Below are positions 55,286 to 62,294 of a stretch of DNA of 64,000 nucleotides, in pieces. The stretch comes from Sphingobacterium spiritivorum ATCC 33861 (lineage in GTDB: Bacteria; Bacteroidota; Bacteroidia; Sphingobacteriales; Sphingobacteriaceae). The stretch lies in the NCBI RefSeq assembly GCF_000143765.1, contig NZ_GL379770.1, forward strand, positions 1,576,903 to 1,640,902, given 5' to 3'. Numbering within the stretch: the first letter of the stretch is position 1; every line of letters begins with the position of its first letter. The translations under genes and the position numbers were made by a program. The notes beneath the pieces were generated by a model. That model was not told where the DNA came from. It worked only from the letters and a program-made list of their open reading frames with translations, and ran no database searches.

Positions 55286-57451
55286 CTATATTCCCATTTC
55301 TCTGATGATAAACTGGGCATTATCGATTTTATCGGCTATCCATAGTACATAACGTATATCTACACCGATAGATCGGCTGTAACTCTCGTTCCAGGCAAAA
55401 TCATTGATAGTCGCATCGTATGAACGATCAAAATTAACACCGATAAGTTCACCATAGGCATTCATAATCGGAGAACCGGAGTTGCCTCCTGTAGTATCCA
55501 TGTTATAAAGAATATTTACAGGTACATCTTTAAGGTCTTTCTTTTCATAGGCACCGAAATTCTTAGATAACCAGGCTGTACGAATCGCTTCAGGATACAC
55601 AAACTCAGGATTATCAGAATTACCTTTTTCCAATATACCTTTAACGGTTGTAAATGGCTTCATATAAGTAGCATCGACTGGTGTATATCCTTTGATATTT
55701 CCAAATGTAAGTCTCAGCGTAGAATTTGCGTCCGGAATGAAATTTTTGGACTGATAGATCTCTTTTACAGCTACATAATCACCCATTAACTTATTCAGTT
55801 GTCCGTCACGGCGTTGCTGTTCTTTTCCGAAAGTAGTCAATTCCTGGTCCAGAGTTTTTTGAAAGCTCAGCAGATTATCGTTATATGCCAATAAGCTTTT
55901 CGCATTTGCCAATATATCTTTATTCAAGGTCGTTTCCTTATTTAACTTTGAGTCTTTGATGAGTTGGATCGCATATTTACCTGCCTGTTCCTGATTAGGG
56001 AATTTCAGATTCTGAACAGTCTGGATAGTATTTGAACCATTTAGTTGATAAGCATCAGTAAACATACGTGCTGCAATTGTTTCATCCACCTGCATATTAT
56101 AGCTTTCGTAATATCCAGCTAGAGTCTGTTTTACTTTAGCAATATTCAGTTCAAAAAACTTCTGCTGATCCGCCGCACTTTTATATTTTGACATTTCAGC
56201 TTTGAAATCATTGATATCACGGGCAACCTGAAGAAGTTTTGTGCTGGAATAAATATTATTAAACCAAAGTTCTTTTTTTGCATCTTCAAATGTACGCGCA
56301 TAGAAGTCGGCAATATCTGACATCAGTGTTCCGTATTTGGCTTTCAGTTCAGATTTGCTGTTGATAAATGCCGCAAGTGCTTCATCTTCCTGTTTTTTTG
56401 AAGAGATCAGATCAATATTGCGAAGACCCTTTAGCTTACCTCTGTAATTCTTCAGTACATTTGCATTTCGTTTGATACGGGTAGCCAAAGCCAGTTCAGT
56501 TGCTTTATTATCCTTACCTGCCAGTTCCATCTGTTTATTTTGAAAATCATATAGTTCAGATGTATACGGCAACAAAAACTGCTGTTGGTAGGCAATGTAT
56601 TGAGCCGGACGATGCCTGAATGTACGACCCGGATATCCCAGAATAAAGACAAAGTCATTTTCCTCTACACCTTTAGGGTTTACTTTTAAGAATTTCTTAG
56701 GCTCATACGGCACATTATTTTTAGAATATTTGGCTGAAGATCCGTCCGGAGCAACGTAAGCACGTACAAAAGAAAAATCTCCGGTATGACGAGGCCATAC
56801 CCAGTTATCTGTTTCTCCTCCGAATTCACCGATATCTCTTCTTGGTATATAGACCAGCCTGACATCCTCTATCGTTTTATAACGGAAAAGAACATAAGTC
56901 TTTCCGATAAACATTTCAGAAACTTCCGCTTTGATTGTAGGATCTTCTTTCTGAGCTTTGGCAGCGAGTTCTTCCCGTTTTTGTTTGATAATAGCAATCC
57001 TTTGGCTAGGATCAGTAATATTGGAAACAGCTCCCAGTATCTGATTGGAAACATCCTCATACGAATCTGTAATACGAATAGTCAGGCCTTTAGCCTGGAT
57101 CTCTTGTTCATGTGAATTCGCTACAAAACCATTTTTAAGATAATCATGTTCAGGACTACTCGCCAGTTGTACAGCACTGAAAGCACAATGATGATTGGTA
57201 ACAATCAATCCTTTACCGGACACGAATGATCCGGTACAACCACTGATTTGCACCAGCGCATCGACAAGACCTATCTGCCCCGGATTATAAATATCCTTTT
57301 CACTGATCTTTAGTCCGGCAGCTTTTAATCCTGCTCTGCTTAACTCACTGAGTGGAAACATCCCTTCATCGGGGACTTTAGCTGAAAATTGAATCGCACT
57401 TGTGGCAAAAAGGAGAGCCAGGGCCAATCCTTTTTTGTTAAAAATGTTCAT
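55286..57451 (-). CDS. S46 dipeptidyl-peptidase, DPP11-type
   Basis: 721 residues with a signal peptide (ends near QFSAK). Chymotrypsin-like catalytic triad: His in TNHHCAF, Asp in GGETDNWVW, Ser658 in GGNSGSP. S46 enzymes cut dipeptides from peptide N-termini in the periplasm. An Arg at residue 676, 18 after the Ser in GVNFDRSYD, sits where DPP11 has the Arg that selects Asp/Glu and DPP7 has Gly. The acidic preference is therefore likely. It has a normal family length. Confidence 0.92.
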   Translation of the reverse strand: MNIFNKKGLALALLFATSAIQFSAKVPDEGMFPLSELSRAGLKAAGLKISEKDIYNPGQIGLVDALVQISGCTGSFVSGKGLIVTNHHCAFSAVQLASSPEHDYLKNGFVANSHEQEIQAKGLTIRITDSYEDVSNQILGAVSNITDPSQRIAIIKQKREELAAKAQKEDPTIKAEVSEMFIGKTYVLFRYKTIEDVRLVYIPRRDIGEFGGETDNWVWPRHTGDFSFVRAYVAPDGSSAKYSKNNVPYEPKKFLKVNPKGVEENDFVFILGYPGRTFRHRPAQYIAYQQQFLLPYTSELYDFQNKQMELAGKDNKATELALATRIKRNANVLKNYRGKLKGLRNIDLISSKKQEDEALAAFINSKSELKAKYGTLMSDIADFYARTFEDAKKELWFNNIYSSTKLLQVARDINDFKAEMSKYKSAADQQKFFELNIAKVKQTLAGYYESYNMQVDETIAARMFTDAYQLNGSNTIQTVQNLKFPNQEQAGKYAIQLIKDSKLNKETTLNKDILANAKSLLAYNDNLLSFQKTLDQELTTFGKEQQRRDGQLNKLMGDYVAVKEIYQSKNFIPDANSTLRLTFGNIKGYTPVDATYMKPFTTVKGILEKGNSDNPEFVYPEAIRTAWLSKNFGAYEKKDLKDVPVNILYNMDTTGGNSGSPIMNAYGELIGVNFDRSYDATINDFAWNESYSRSIGVDIRYVLWIADKIDNAQFIIREMGI

Positions 57452-57607
57452 ATGTTCTTTGTTTTATCTGCGTATGGATATAGAGATTTAAAATAAATTC
57501 AAAAATAACAAATCTTTACAGGGAATGAAGAGGAATTACAGAAAGACACGTATATATTGAGCTTTTGCTTAAAAACTTCCTATTTTTGTCCCATCAAAAT
57601 TGATATT

Positions 57608-58549
57608 ATGACGCTCGTCCAATTGGAATACATTATAGCTGTGGATACTTACCGTAGTTTCGTTGCTGCCGCAGAAAAGTGTTTTGTCACACAGCCGACC
57701 CTGAGTATGCAGATCCAAAAGCTGGAAGAATCATTGGGCGCCAAAATATTTGACAGGAGCCGCCAACCCGTTGTTCCTACAGAAATAGGCGAGAAGATCA
57801 TACATCAGGCACGGATTGTGCTTACAGAAAGTAAAAAAATAACAGAGATCGTACAGCATAGCAGAGGGGAATTAGAAGGAACATTGAAAGTTGGTATTAT
57901 TCCGACAGTAGCTCCTTACTTATTACCACGGGTTTTATCATCTTTTATGCAGCAATTTCCAAAACTGCAGTTGCAGATCTGGGAATATACAACAGAGCGT
58001 ATTATTCATGAACTGAAAGTAGGAATTCTGGATTGTGGTATTCTTTCCACACCACTTCATGATAACAGTATTCAGGAAATCCCGCTTTTTTATGAAACAT
58101 TTGTTGGATATGTGTCCGAAAAAAGCAACCTTTTTGAAAAGAAAATGATTAGTCCGGAAGATATTGCACATGAAAAACTCTGGTTGCTTAATGAAGGACA
58201 TTGTATGAGAGGGCAGGTGCTTAATATCTGTCATTTCAAGCATAATCAGGATACATCGGGTACTTTTGAGTATAATACCGGCAGTGTGGAAACCTTGAAA
58301 AGAATGGTAGATATCAATTCGGGAATGACTATACTTCCTGAAATGAGTATTCTGGATTACGATGAGGAACAGTTGTTGCGTGTAAGGTATTTCAAAGCGC
58401 CTGAACCGGTACGAGAGATCAGCATCGTGACGACTCAAAACTATGTAAAGCGTCAGGCAATACAGGCGCTTGAAAAAGAAATTTTGAAAGCTGTACCGGA
58501 CAGGTTTAAGAATAAAAAGAAAAAAGACATCATGGAGTTTGGTCTCTAA
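57608..58549 (+). CDS. oxyR: LysR-family hydrogen peroxide sensor
   Basis: 313 residues from the ATG at 57608; the longer frame from 57557 starts upstream of a probable promoter box. The N-terminal LysR helix-turn-helix is SFVAAAEKCFVTQPTLSMQI. The redox pair is Cys199 and Cys208 in GHCMRGQVLNICHF, matching the spacing and positions of OxyR from Escherichia coli. On oxidation it would activate peroxide defence genes. The next gene, 12 bases downstream, is a ClC channel. Confidence 0.94.
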   Translation: MTLVQLEYIIAVDTYRSFVAAAEKCFVTQPTLSMQIQKLEESLGAKIFDRSRQPVVPTEIGEKIIHQARIVLTESKKITEIVQHSRGELEGTLKVGIIPTVAPYLLPRVLSSFMQQFPKLQLQIWEYTTERIIHELKVGILDCGILSTPLHDNSIQEIPLFYETFVGYVSEKSNLFEKKMISPEDIAHEKLWLLNEGHCMRGQVLNICHFKHNQDTSGTFEYNTGSVETLKRMVDINSGMTILPEMSILDYDEEQLLRVRYFKAPEPVREISIVTTQNYVKRQAIQALEKEILKAVPDRFKNKKKKDIMEFGL

Positions 58550-58561
58550 TCCCTAATAGTA

Positions 58562-60352
58562 ATGAAGATAAATTTTAGACAAAGGCTTGAAATATTGAAT
58601 AAATGGCGCATGAAGAAGATTTCGAACCGGAATTTTCTGATTATTCTGGCTTTTGTAGTTGGTATCATAGGAGGAATTGCTGCCTCTGTTTTAAAAGGGA
58701 TGACTCATTTTATTGCTTCTGCATTACAGGATGATGTAGAATGGCATTACAAATATTCTTTTTATCTCGTCTTTCCGTTGATTGGTATTCTGCTCAGTGT
58801 GTTGTATATCCGAAAATTTCTGAAGGGAAAAAACTTTGAACATGGAATTACGCCTATTATCTATTCCATCTCCCGCAAATCAAGTCGTATAGAACCCCAT
58901 AATGTATATTCGCAAATCATTACCAGTGCTGTTACAGTTGGTTTCGGAGGATCATCCGGTCTGGAAGCACCTATTGCCTACAGCGGATCAGCGATAGGAT
59001 CTAACGTAGGTCGTTTCTTTGGGTTACAGTATCGCGAAATCACCATGTTACTGGCTTGTGGAGCAGCAGCTGGGATTTCAGGAGCATTTAACAGTCCCGT
59101 CGCAGGAATGATCTTTGCCATTGAAATTTTATTGCCGGAGTTTTCTATTCCGGCATTTATTCCTTTGTTGATATCATCGGCTTTAGCATCTGTCATTTCC
59201 AGGTTGTTATACAGTGAGCCTTTGTTTCATACAGCTACTTCAGACTGGGAGTTTAAAGCCCTATTCTTTTATGTAATCATGTCTGTTCTGGTAGGGCTTT
59301 ATACCGTATATTTTGCTAAAATAAGTGCCATTATAAAAAGTTGGTTCAGCAAGATTAAGAATCCCTACAACAAAGTGTGGTTCAGTGGTATTTCACTTGG
59401 GGTGATGATCTTTATTTTTCCGGCATTGTATGGAGAAGGATACCTTACTATTCAGCAGTTACTGGACGGACGGTTTGACTCCATTGTCAAAAACAGTCTC
59501 TTTTCCAGTTACAAGGACATAGGCTGGGTAGTGGTTGCATATACCGTTCTGACATTGTTTGGTAAATCATTTGCTGCTCTTTTCACGCTGAACGGAGGGG
59601 GGAATGGGGGAGTATTCGGTCCTAGTCTGGTCATGGGCGGGCTGCTCGGTTTTGCCTTTGCATACGGAATGAATCTGACCGGCCTTGTGACATTGAACAT
59701 CCCTAATTTCGTAATGGCAGGAATGGCAGCAGCATTAGCCGGTATTATGCATGCACCACTGACAAGTATTTTTCTGATCGCGGAAATCACAGGAGGGTAT
59801 ACATTGATGGTGCCGCTTATGCTGGTCGCTTCCATAGCTTATCTTATAAACAGGGCCATACTTAAACACTCCATCTATACAAAAGTATTGGCAGATTCAG
59901 GAGATCTGGTTTCTTATGAGGACAAGGACAGATCTGTCTTAAGTATGATGAAGCTCCGGTATGTATTGGAAACTAACTTTGTGATATTAAGACCCGGAGA
60001 GACCCCAAATGAGCGTAAGCATGATATTATACATTCCAAAAGGAATATCTTTCCGATAGTGGATGAGAAAGGTAAATTTCTGGGTATCTTATATATTGAG
60101 CACTTACTTTCCATTCTCCTGGGAGAGGAGGAAGGAATTGATAAAGACTTCGGTACCCTTGTTCAGAAACCTAATGATATTATCAAAGGTGATGAAAATA
60201 TGGAAATCGTGATGTCAAAAATGAATAAGGAAGATGTATGGATCCTCCCTGTGGTAGACAAAGAGGATCACTATCTCGGATTTGTTTCGAAATCGAGTGT
60301 TTTCAATAAGTACAGAGCCTTACTTATGCGTCAGGGGCATTATCTGGAATAA
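58562..60352 (+). CDS. ClC-family chloride channel/exchanger with CBS domains
   Basis: 596 residues. About ten to twelve membrane segments span residues 25-430. The ClC selectivity segments are GFGGSSGLEAPIAYSG (the gating Glu is kept in GLEAP), GISGAFNSPVAG and GGGNGGVFGPSLVMGG. A C-terminal CBS pair follows (about 455-590: VILRPGETPN ... IFPIVDEKGKFLGILYIEHLL and DVWILPVVDKEDHYLGFVSKS). The retained Glu suits proton/chloride exchange. It begins 12 bases after oxyR and so is probably co-transcribed, which is unusual. Confidence 0.93.
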   Translation: MKINFRQRLEILNKWRMKKISNRNFLIILAFVVGIIGGIAASVLKGMTHFIASALQDDVEWHYKYSFYLVFPLIGILLSVLYIRKFLKGKNFEHGITPIIYSISRKSSRIEPHNVYSQIITSAVTVGFGGSSGLEAPIAYSGSAIGSNVGRFFGLQYREITMLLACGAAAGISGAFNSPVAGMIFAIEILLPEFSIPAFIPLLISSALASVISRLLYSEPLFHTATSDWEFKALFFYVIMSVLVGLYTVYFAKISAIIKSWFSKIKNPYNKVWFSGISLGVMIFIFPALYGEGYLTIQQLLDGRFDSIVKNSLFSSYKDIGWVVVAYTVLTLFGKSFAALFTLNGGGNGGVFGPSLVMGGLLGFAFAYGMNLTGLVTLNIPNFVMAGMAAALAGIMHAPLTSIFLIAEITGGYTLMVPLMLVASIAYLINRAILKHSIYTKVLADSGDLVSYEDKDRSVLSMMKLRYVLETNFVILRPGETPNERKHDIIHSKRNIFPIVDEKGKFLGILYIEHLLSILLGEEEGIDKDFGTLVQKPNDIIKGDENMEIVMSKMNKEDVWILPVVDKEDHYLGFVSKSSVFNKYRALLMRQGHYLE

Positions 60353-60355
60353 AGT

Positions 60356-60946
60356 CTAATTTCTAAGACTCATTATCTTAGCTACATATTTACCGACAAT
60401 ATCAAATTCCAGATTAACCTCATCACCTACATGGATCTGTCCCAGATTGGTATGTTCCAGTGTGTAAGGGATAATAGCTACTGAAAACTCGTGATCTTTT
60501 GATCCCACTACAGTCAGGCTGATTCCGTTTACAGTAACAGATCCTTTTTCTACAGTCATATTCTGTGTATCAGGACTATATGTAAAGGTGAATATAGTAC
60601 TGCCGTTCTGATCTTCTTTTGCTGTACACACAGCAGTCTGATCTACATGTCCCTGAACAATATGTCCGTCGAGGCGGCCTCCGATCAGGGTGCATCGCTC
60701 CAGATTGACAATATCTCCGGCCTTTAGCTTACCCAGATTGCTTTTTTTCAATGTTTCATCAATAGCTGTGACTTTGTGTATATTTCCTTCCAGACCTACG
60801 ACTGTCAGGCAGACACCGTTATGAGAGATACTCTGGTCAATCTTCAGTTCATTGGAAATAGCAGATTCTACATATAAATGCAGGTTGCTGTCTTCACTGA
60901 TAACATCTTTGACCCGGCCTAGTGTTTCTATAATACCTGTAAACAT
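60356..60946 (-). CDS. ribE: Riboflavin synthase alpha chain
   Basis: 196 residues from the Met at 60946, giving the family start MFTGIIETLG. Two homologous lumazine-binding halves (about 1-97 and 98-190) each have a GD..NLE-type strand: GDIVNLERCT and GDEVNLEFDIVGKY. GRLDGHIVQGHVD is typical. It makes riboflavin from two 6,7-dimethyl-8-ribityllumazine molecules. It is convergent with the ClC gene, with only 3 bases between the stops and no terminator. Confidence 0.95.
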   Translation of the reverse strand: MFTGIIETLGRVKDVISEDSNLHLYVESAISNELKIDQSISHNGVCLTVVGLEGNIHKVTAIDETLKKSNLGKLKAGDIVNLERCTLIGGRLDGHIVQGHVDQTAVCTAKEDQNGSTIFTFTYSPDTQNMTVEKGSVTVNGISLTVVGSKDHEFSVAIIPYTLEHTNLGQIHVGDEVNLEFDIVGKYVAKIMSLRN

Positions 60947-61087
60947 AATATAATTTAATTTATACAAATATACCTATTCGCATGCTTCTTCCTGTCATCT
61001 GCAGGCCGAATTATAGACAATCCGGGTAGGAAATACTAACGGAAAGTATATGTCCGGTAATGAATGAATAAAAAAAATAAAAATAAA
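60947..61087. other. Upstream region of ribE
   Basis: A+T-rich. No FMN riboswitch-like conserved sequence is seen. The ribE promoter should lie here. Confidence 0.5.
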
Positions 61088-61118
61088 TTTGGATAGTGTT
61101 AAAAATACACTATCTTTG
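61088..61118 (+). promoter_or_regulatory. Promoter of putative sRNA copy 1, with inverted repeat
   Basis: TTTG (61088-61091), a 19-base spacer and TATCTTTG (61111-61118). GATAGTGT and ACACTATC are inverted within it (61092-61099, 61107-61114) and overlap the -7 box, so a dimeric regulator could block it. Confidence 0.7.
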
Positions 61119-61123
61119 TGTCA

Positions 61124-61190
61124 TCATAATTTAGGTTTATAATTGGTTATAAAGGTTTCCACTCTCCCCGTTTGGAAACCTTTTCTTTTT
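61124..61190 (+). ncRNA. Putative small RNA, copy 1
   Basis: From the start predicted by the promoter, a transcript of about 65 bases ends in an intrinsic terminator: AAAGGTTTCC pairs with GGAAACCTTT around a C-rich loop (CTCTCCCC), and a T run follows. There is no ORF. The first ~27 bases are identical to copy 2 at 61744, and the terminator stem differs by a compensatory pair. The function is unknown; the exposed CUCCCC loop could pair with G/A-rich mRNA leaders. Confidence 0.6.
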
Positions 61191-61300
61191 ACCCCGTTTT
61201 CAAATTCCGCAAGGGAATATAAGCCTTAATCTTATTTAACAAATCATTTTAAAAAAATATATTTTAGTGCGGTGTAAATGCATTCTCTTCTCAAATACAG

Positions 61301-61672
61301 CGTCTGCACGTCTGCATTTACAGTGTTATTGTCAAAATACTTTTATGTCCTGCTGATAAACCAGTTGGTGGAGACACCAACTGACGCGGCGTGAGTTTTG
61401 GATAAGTATTAGCAGAATCTTACAGCATAGAAAAGGAGCGGATATAATTTAAATGCTGTTACACAAAGGGCGTCTGCAGGTGTCCCCACCTGCATCACAA
61501 GGTAAAAGAGACTTCTGTGTTTTGCGTTAAACCAGTTGGTGGAGACACCAACTGACGCGGCGTGAGTTTGGGATAAGTATTAGCAGAATCTTACAGCATA
61601 GAAGAGTAGCGGATATAATTCTAAATACTATCACACAAGAACTCTGCAGGTGTCCGCACCTGCAGCATAGGA
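61301..61672. repeat. 171-bp tandem repeat of palindromes (REP-like)
   Basis: Unit 1 (61358-61528) and unit 2 (61529-~61672, cut short at the end) share most bases. Each begins with the hairpin CAGTTGGTG-GAGA-CACCAACTG and later has TGCAGGTG-TCCN-CACCTGCA. A degraded copy of the second hairpin precedes unit 1 (near 61301-61324). There is no ORF. Two alternating hairpin types with 4-base loops recall REP/BIME elements. It lies exactly between the two sRNA copies. Confidence 0.75.
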
Positions 61673-61707
61673 GGATAAATCTAATTCTAAGAAAAATAAA
61701 AAAATAT

Positions 61708-61738
61708 TTTGAATAGTGTAATATGTACACTATCTTTG
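61708..61738 (+). promoter_or_regulatory. Promoter of putative sRNA copy 2, with inverted repeat
   Basis: TTTG (61708-61711), a 19-base spacer and TATCTTTG (61731-61738). ATAGTGTA and TACACTAT are inverted (61713-61720, 61726-61733) in the same place as in copy 1, although the bases between them differ. Confidence 0.7.
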
Positions 61739-61743
61739 TGTCA

Positions 61744-61810
61744 TCATAATTTAGGTTTATAATTGGTTATTAAAGGTTTTCATTCTCCCCGTTTGAAAAC
61801 CTTTATTTTT
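61744..61810 (+). ncRNA. Putative small RNA, copy 2
   Basis: Same start and body as copy 1. The terminator stem is AAAGGTTTTC with GAAAACCTTT: the C-G pair of copy 1 has become T-A on both sides, so pairing is kept. The loop keeps CTCCCCGTTT. The T run continues to about 61811. Confidence 0.6.
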
Positions 61811-61892
61811 TTTAAAATTTTATTGTTATTCGATAAAACAACCGGTTGTACATCGGCAATCATTAGATAATTTCCCAAAAAGATATAATAAA

Positions 61893-62006
61893 TTTGCAAG
61901 TTAATTATATTACCTCTAACTTTGTCTTAGGTTTAGGTTGATTGCCTCGTAAAGAGGTATTTTAGAGCCTGGAAAATCGCCCGATTCTTCCAGGCTTTTT
62001 CTTTTT
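61893..62006 (+). ncRNA. Third putative small RNA with promoter and terminator
   Basis: TTTG (61893-61896), a 20-base spacer and TAACTTTG (61917-61924) predict a start near 61930. A GCCTC/GAGGT hairpin follows, then a strong terminator: AGCCTGGAA with TTCCAGGCT and an inner AATCG/CGATT helix, then TTTTT. The transcript is about 75 bases without an ORF. The word TTAGGTTTA near its start is shared with the other two RNAs. It could also be an attenuating leader for the operon downstream, but that operon has its own promoter. Confidence 0.55.
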
Positions 62007-62027
62007 GTATTTTATCGTCCCTTAAGA

Positions 62028-62058
62028 TTTGATACACCTATATAAAATCCTATTTTTG
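62028..62058 (+). promoter_or_regulatory. Promoter of the micro-ORF/PNGase operon
   Basis: TTTG (62028-62031), a 19-base spacer and TATTTTTG (62051-62058) fit the Bacteroidota consensus exactly. The start of transcription would be about 13 bases before the first micro-ORF. Confidence 0.7.
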
Positions 62059-62076
62059 GAATTCAAATATAAAAGC

Positions 62077-62181
62077 ATGCAATATCCATTTAGCAGAGTC
62101 TCAAGAGATATCAATGAATCTAATCATTTCATGTACTTGTTACAGCCTGTTTGGATCAAAGACAATAGCGCAATCTTTTAA
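62077..62181 (+). CDS. Micro-ORF 1, 34 residues
   Basis: The peptide begins MQYPFSRVSRDINESNHFMY and ends in Phe after LLQPVWIKDNSAIF. It starts just after a consensus promoter and ends 17 bases before micro-ORF 2. Its first 15 residues match the pattern MxYPxSRxxxxxNE shared with micro-ORF 2. There is no signal peptide or membrane segment. Function unknown: a leader peptide, a signalling peptide, or the decayed start of a larger gene are all possible. Confidence 0.45.
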   Translation: MQYPFSRVSRDINESNHFMYLLQPVWIKDNSAIF

Positions 62182-62184
62182 AAG

Positions 62185-62294
62185 CAAATTATTTACATAT
62201 GAAATATCCATGTAGTAGAGACTGCACAAATACGAATGAATATAGTTTGGATATTCCATATGAACATTGAAAATCAAATTATTTACATATGAAA
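62185..62294 (+). repeat. Duplicated start-codon region
   Basis: CAAATTATTTACATATGAAA occurs at 62185-62204 and 62275-62294, 90 bases apart. Each copy spans the start codon of an ORF. This points to a local duplication that carries a translation start. Confidence 0.8.
62199..62270 (+). CDS. Micro-ORF 2, 23 residues
   Basis: The peptide begins MKYPCSRDCTNTNEYSLDIP and ends YEH. It shares MxYPxSR and NE positions with micro-ORF 1 and has two Cys residues. The 20 bases CAAATTATTTACATATGAAA around its start are repeated exactly around the start of the PNGase-like gene, so it very probably has a working start site. The next gene begins 18 bases after its stop. Function unknown. Confidence 0.45.
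   Translation: MKYPCSRDCTNTNEYSLDIPYEH

Noticed and set aside
60947..61087. FMN riboswitch upstream of riboflavin synthase
   Set aside because: None of the conserved RFN-element sequence blocks are visible, and the leader is short and A+T-rich.
61301..61672. CRISPR array
   Set aside because: The repeat unit is 171 bases, occurs about twice, has no unique spacers of regular size, and no cas genes are nearby.
61527..61730. A 67-codon minus-strand frame rich in Phe, Ile and Cys
   Set aside because: It is made of the tandem repeat and the promoter of the second sRNA copy and has no start-site support.
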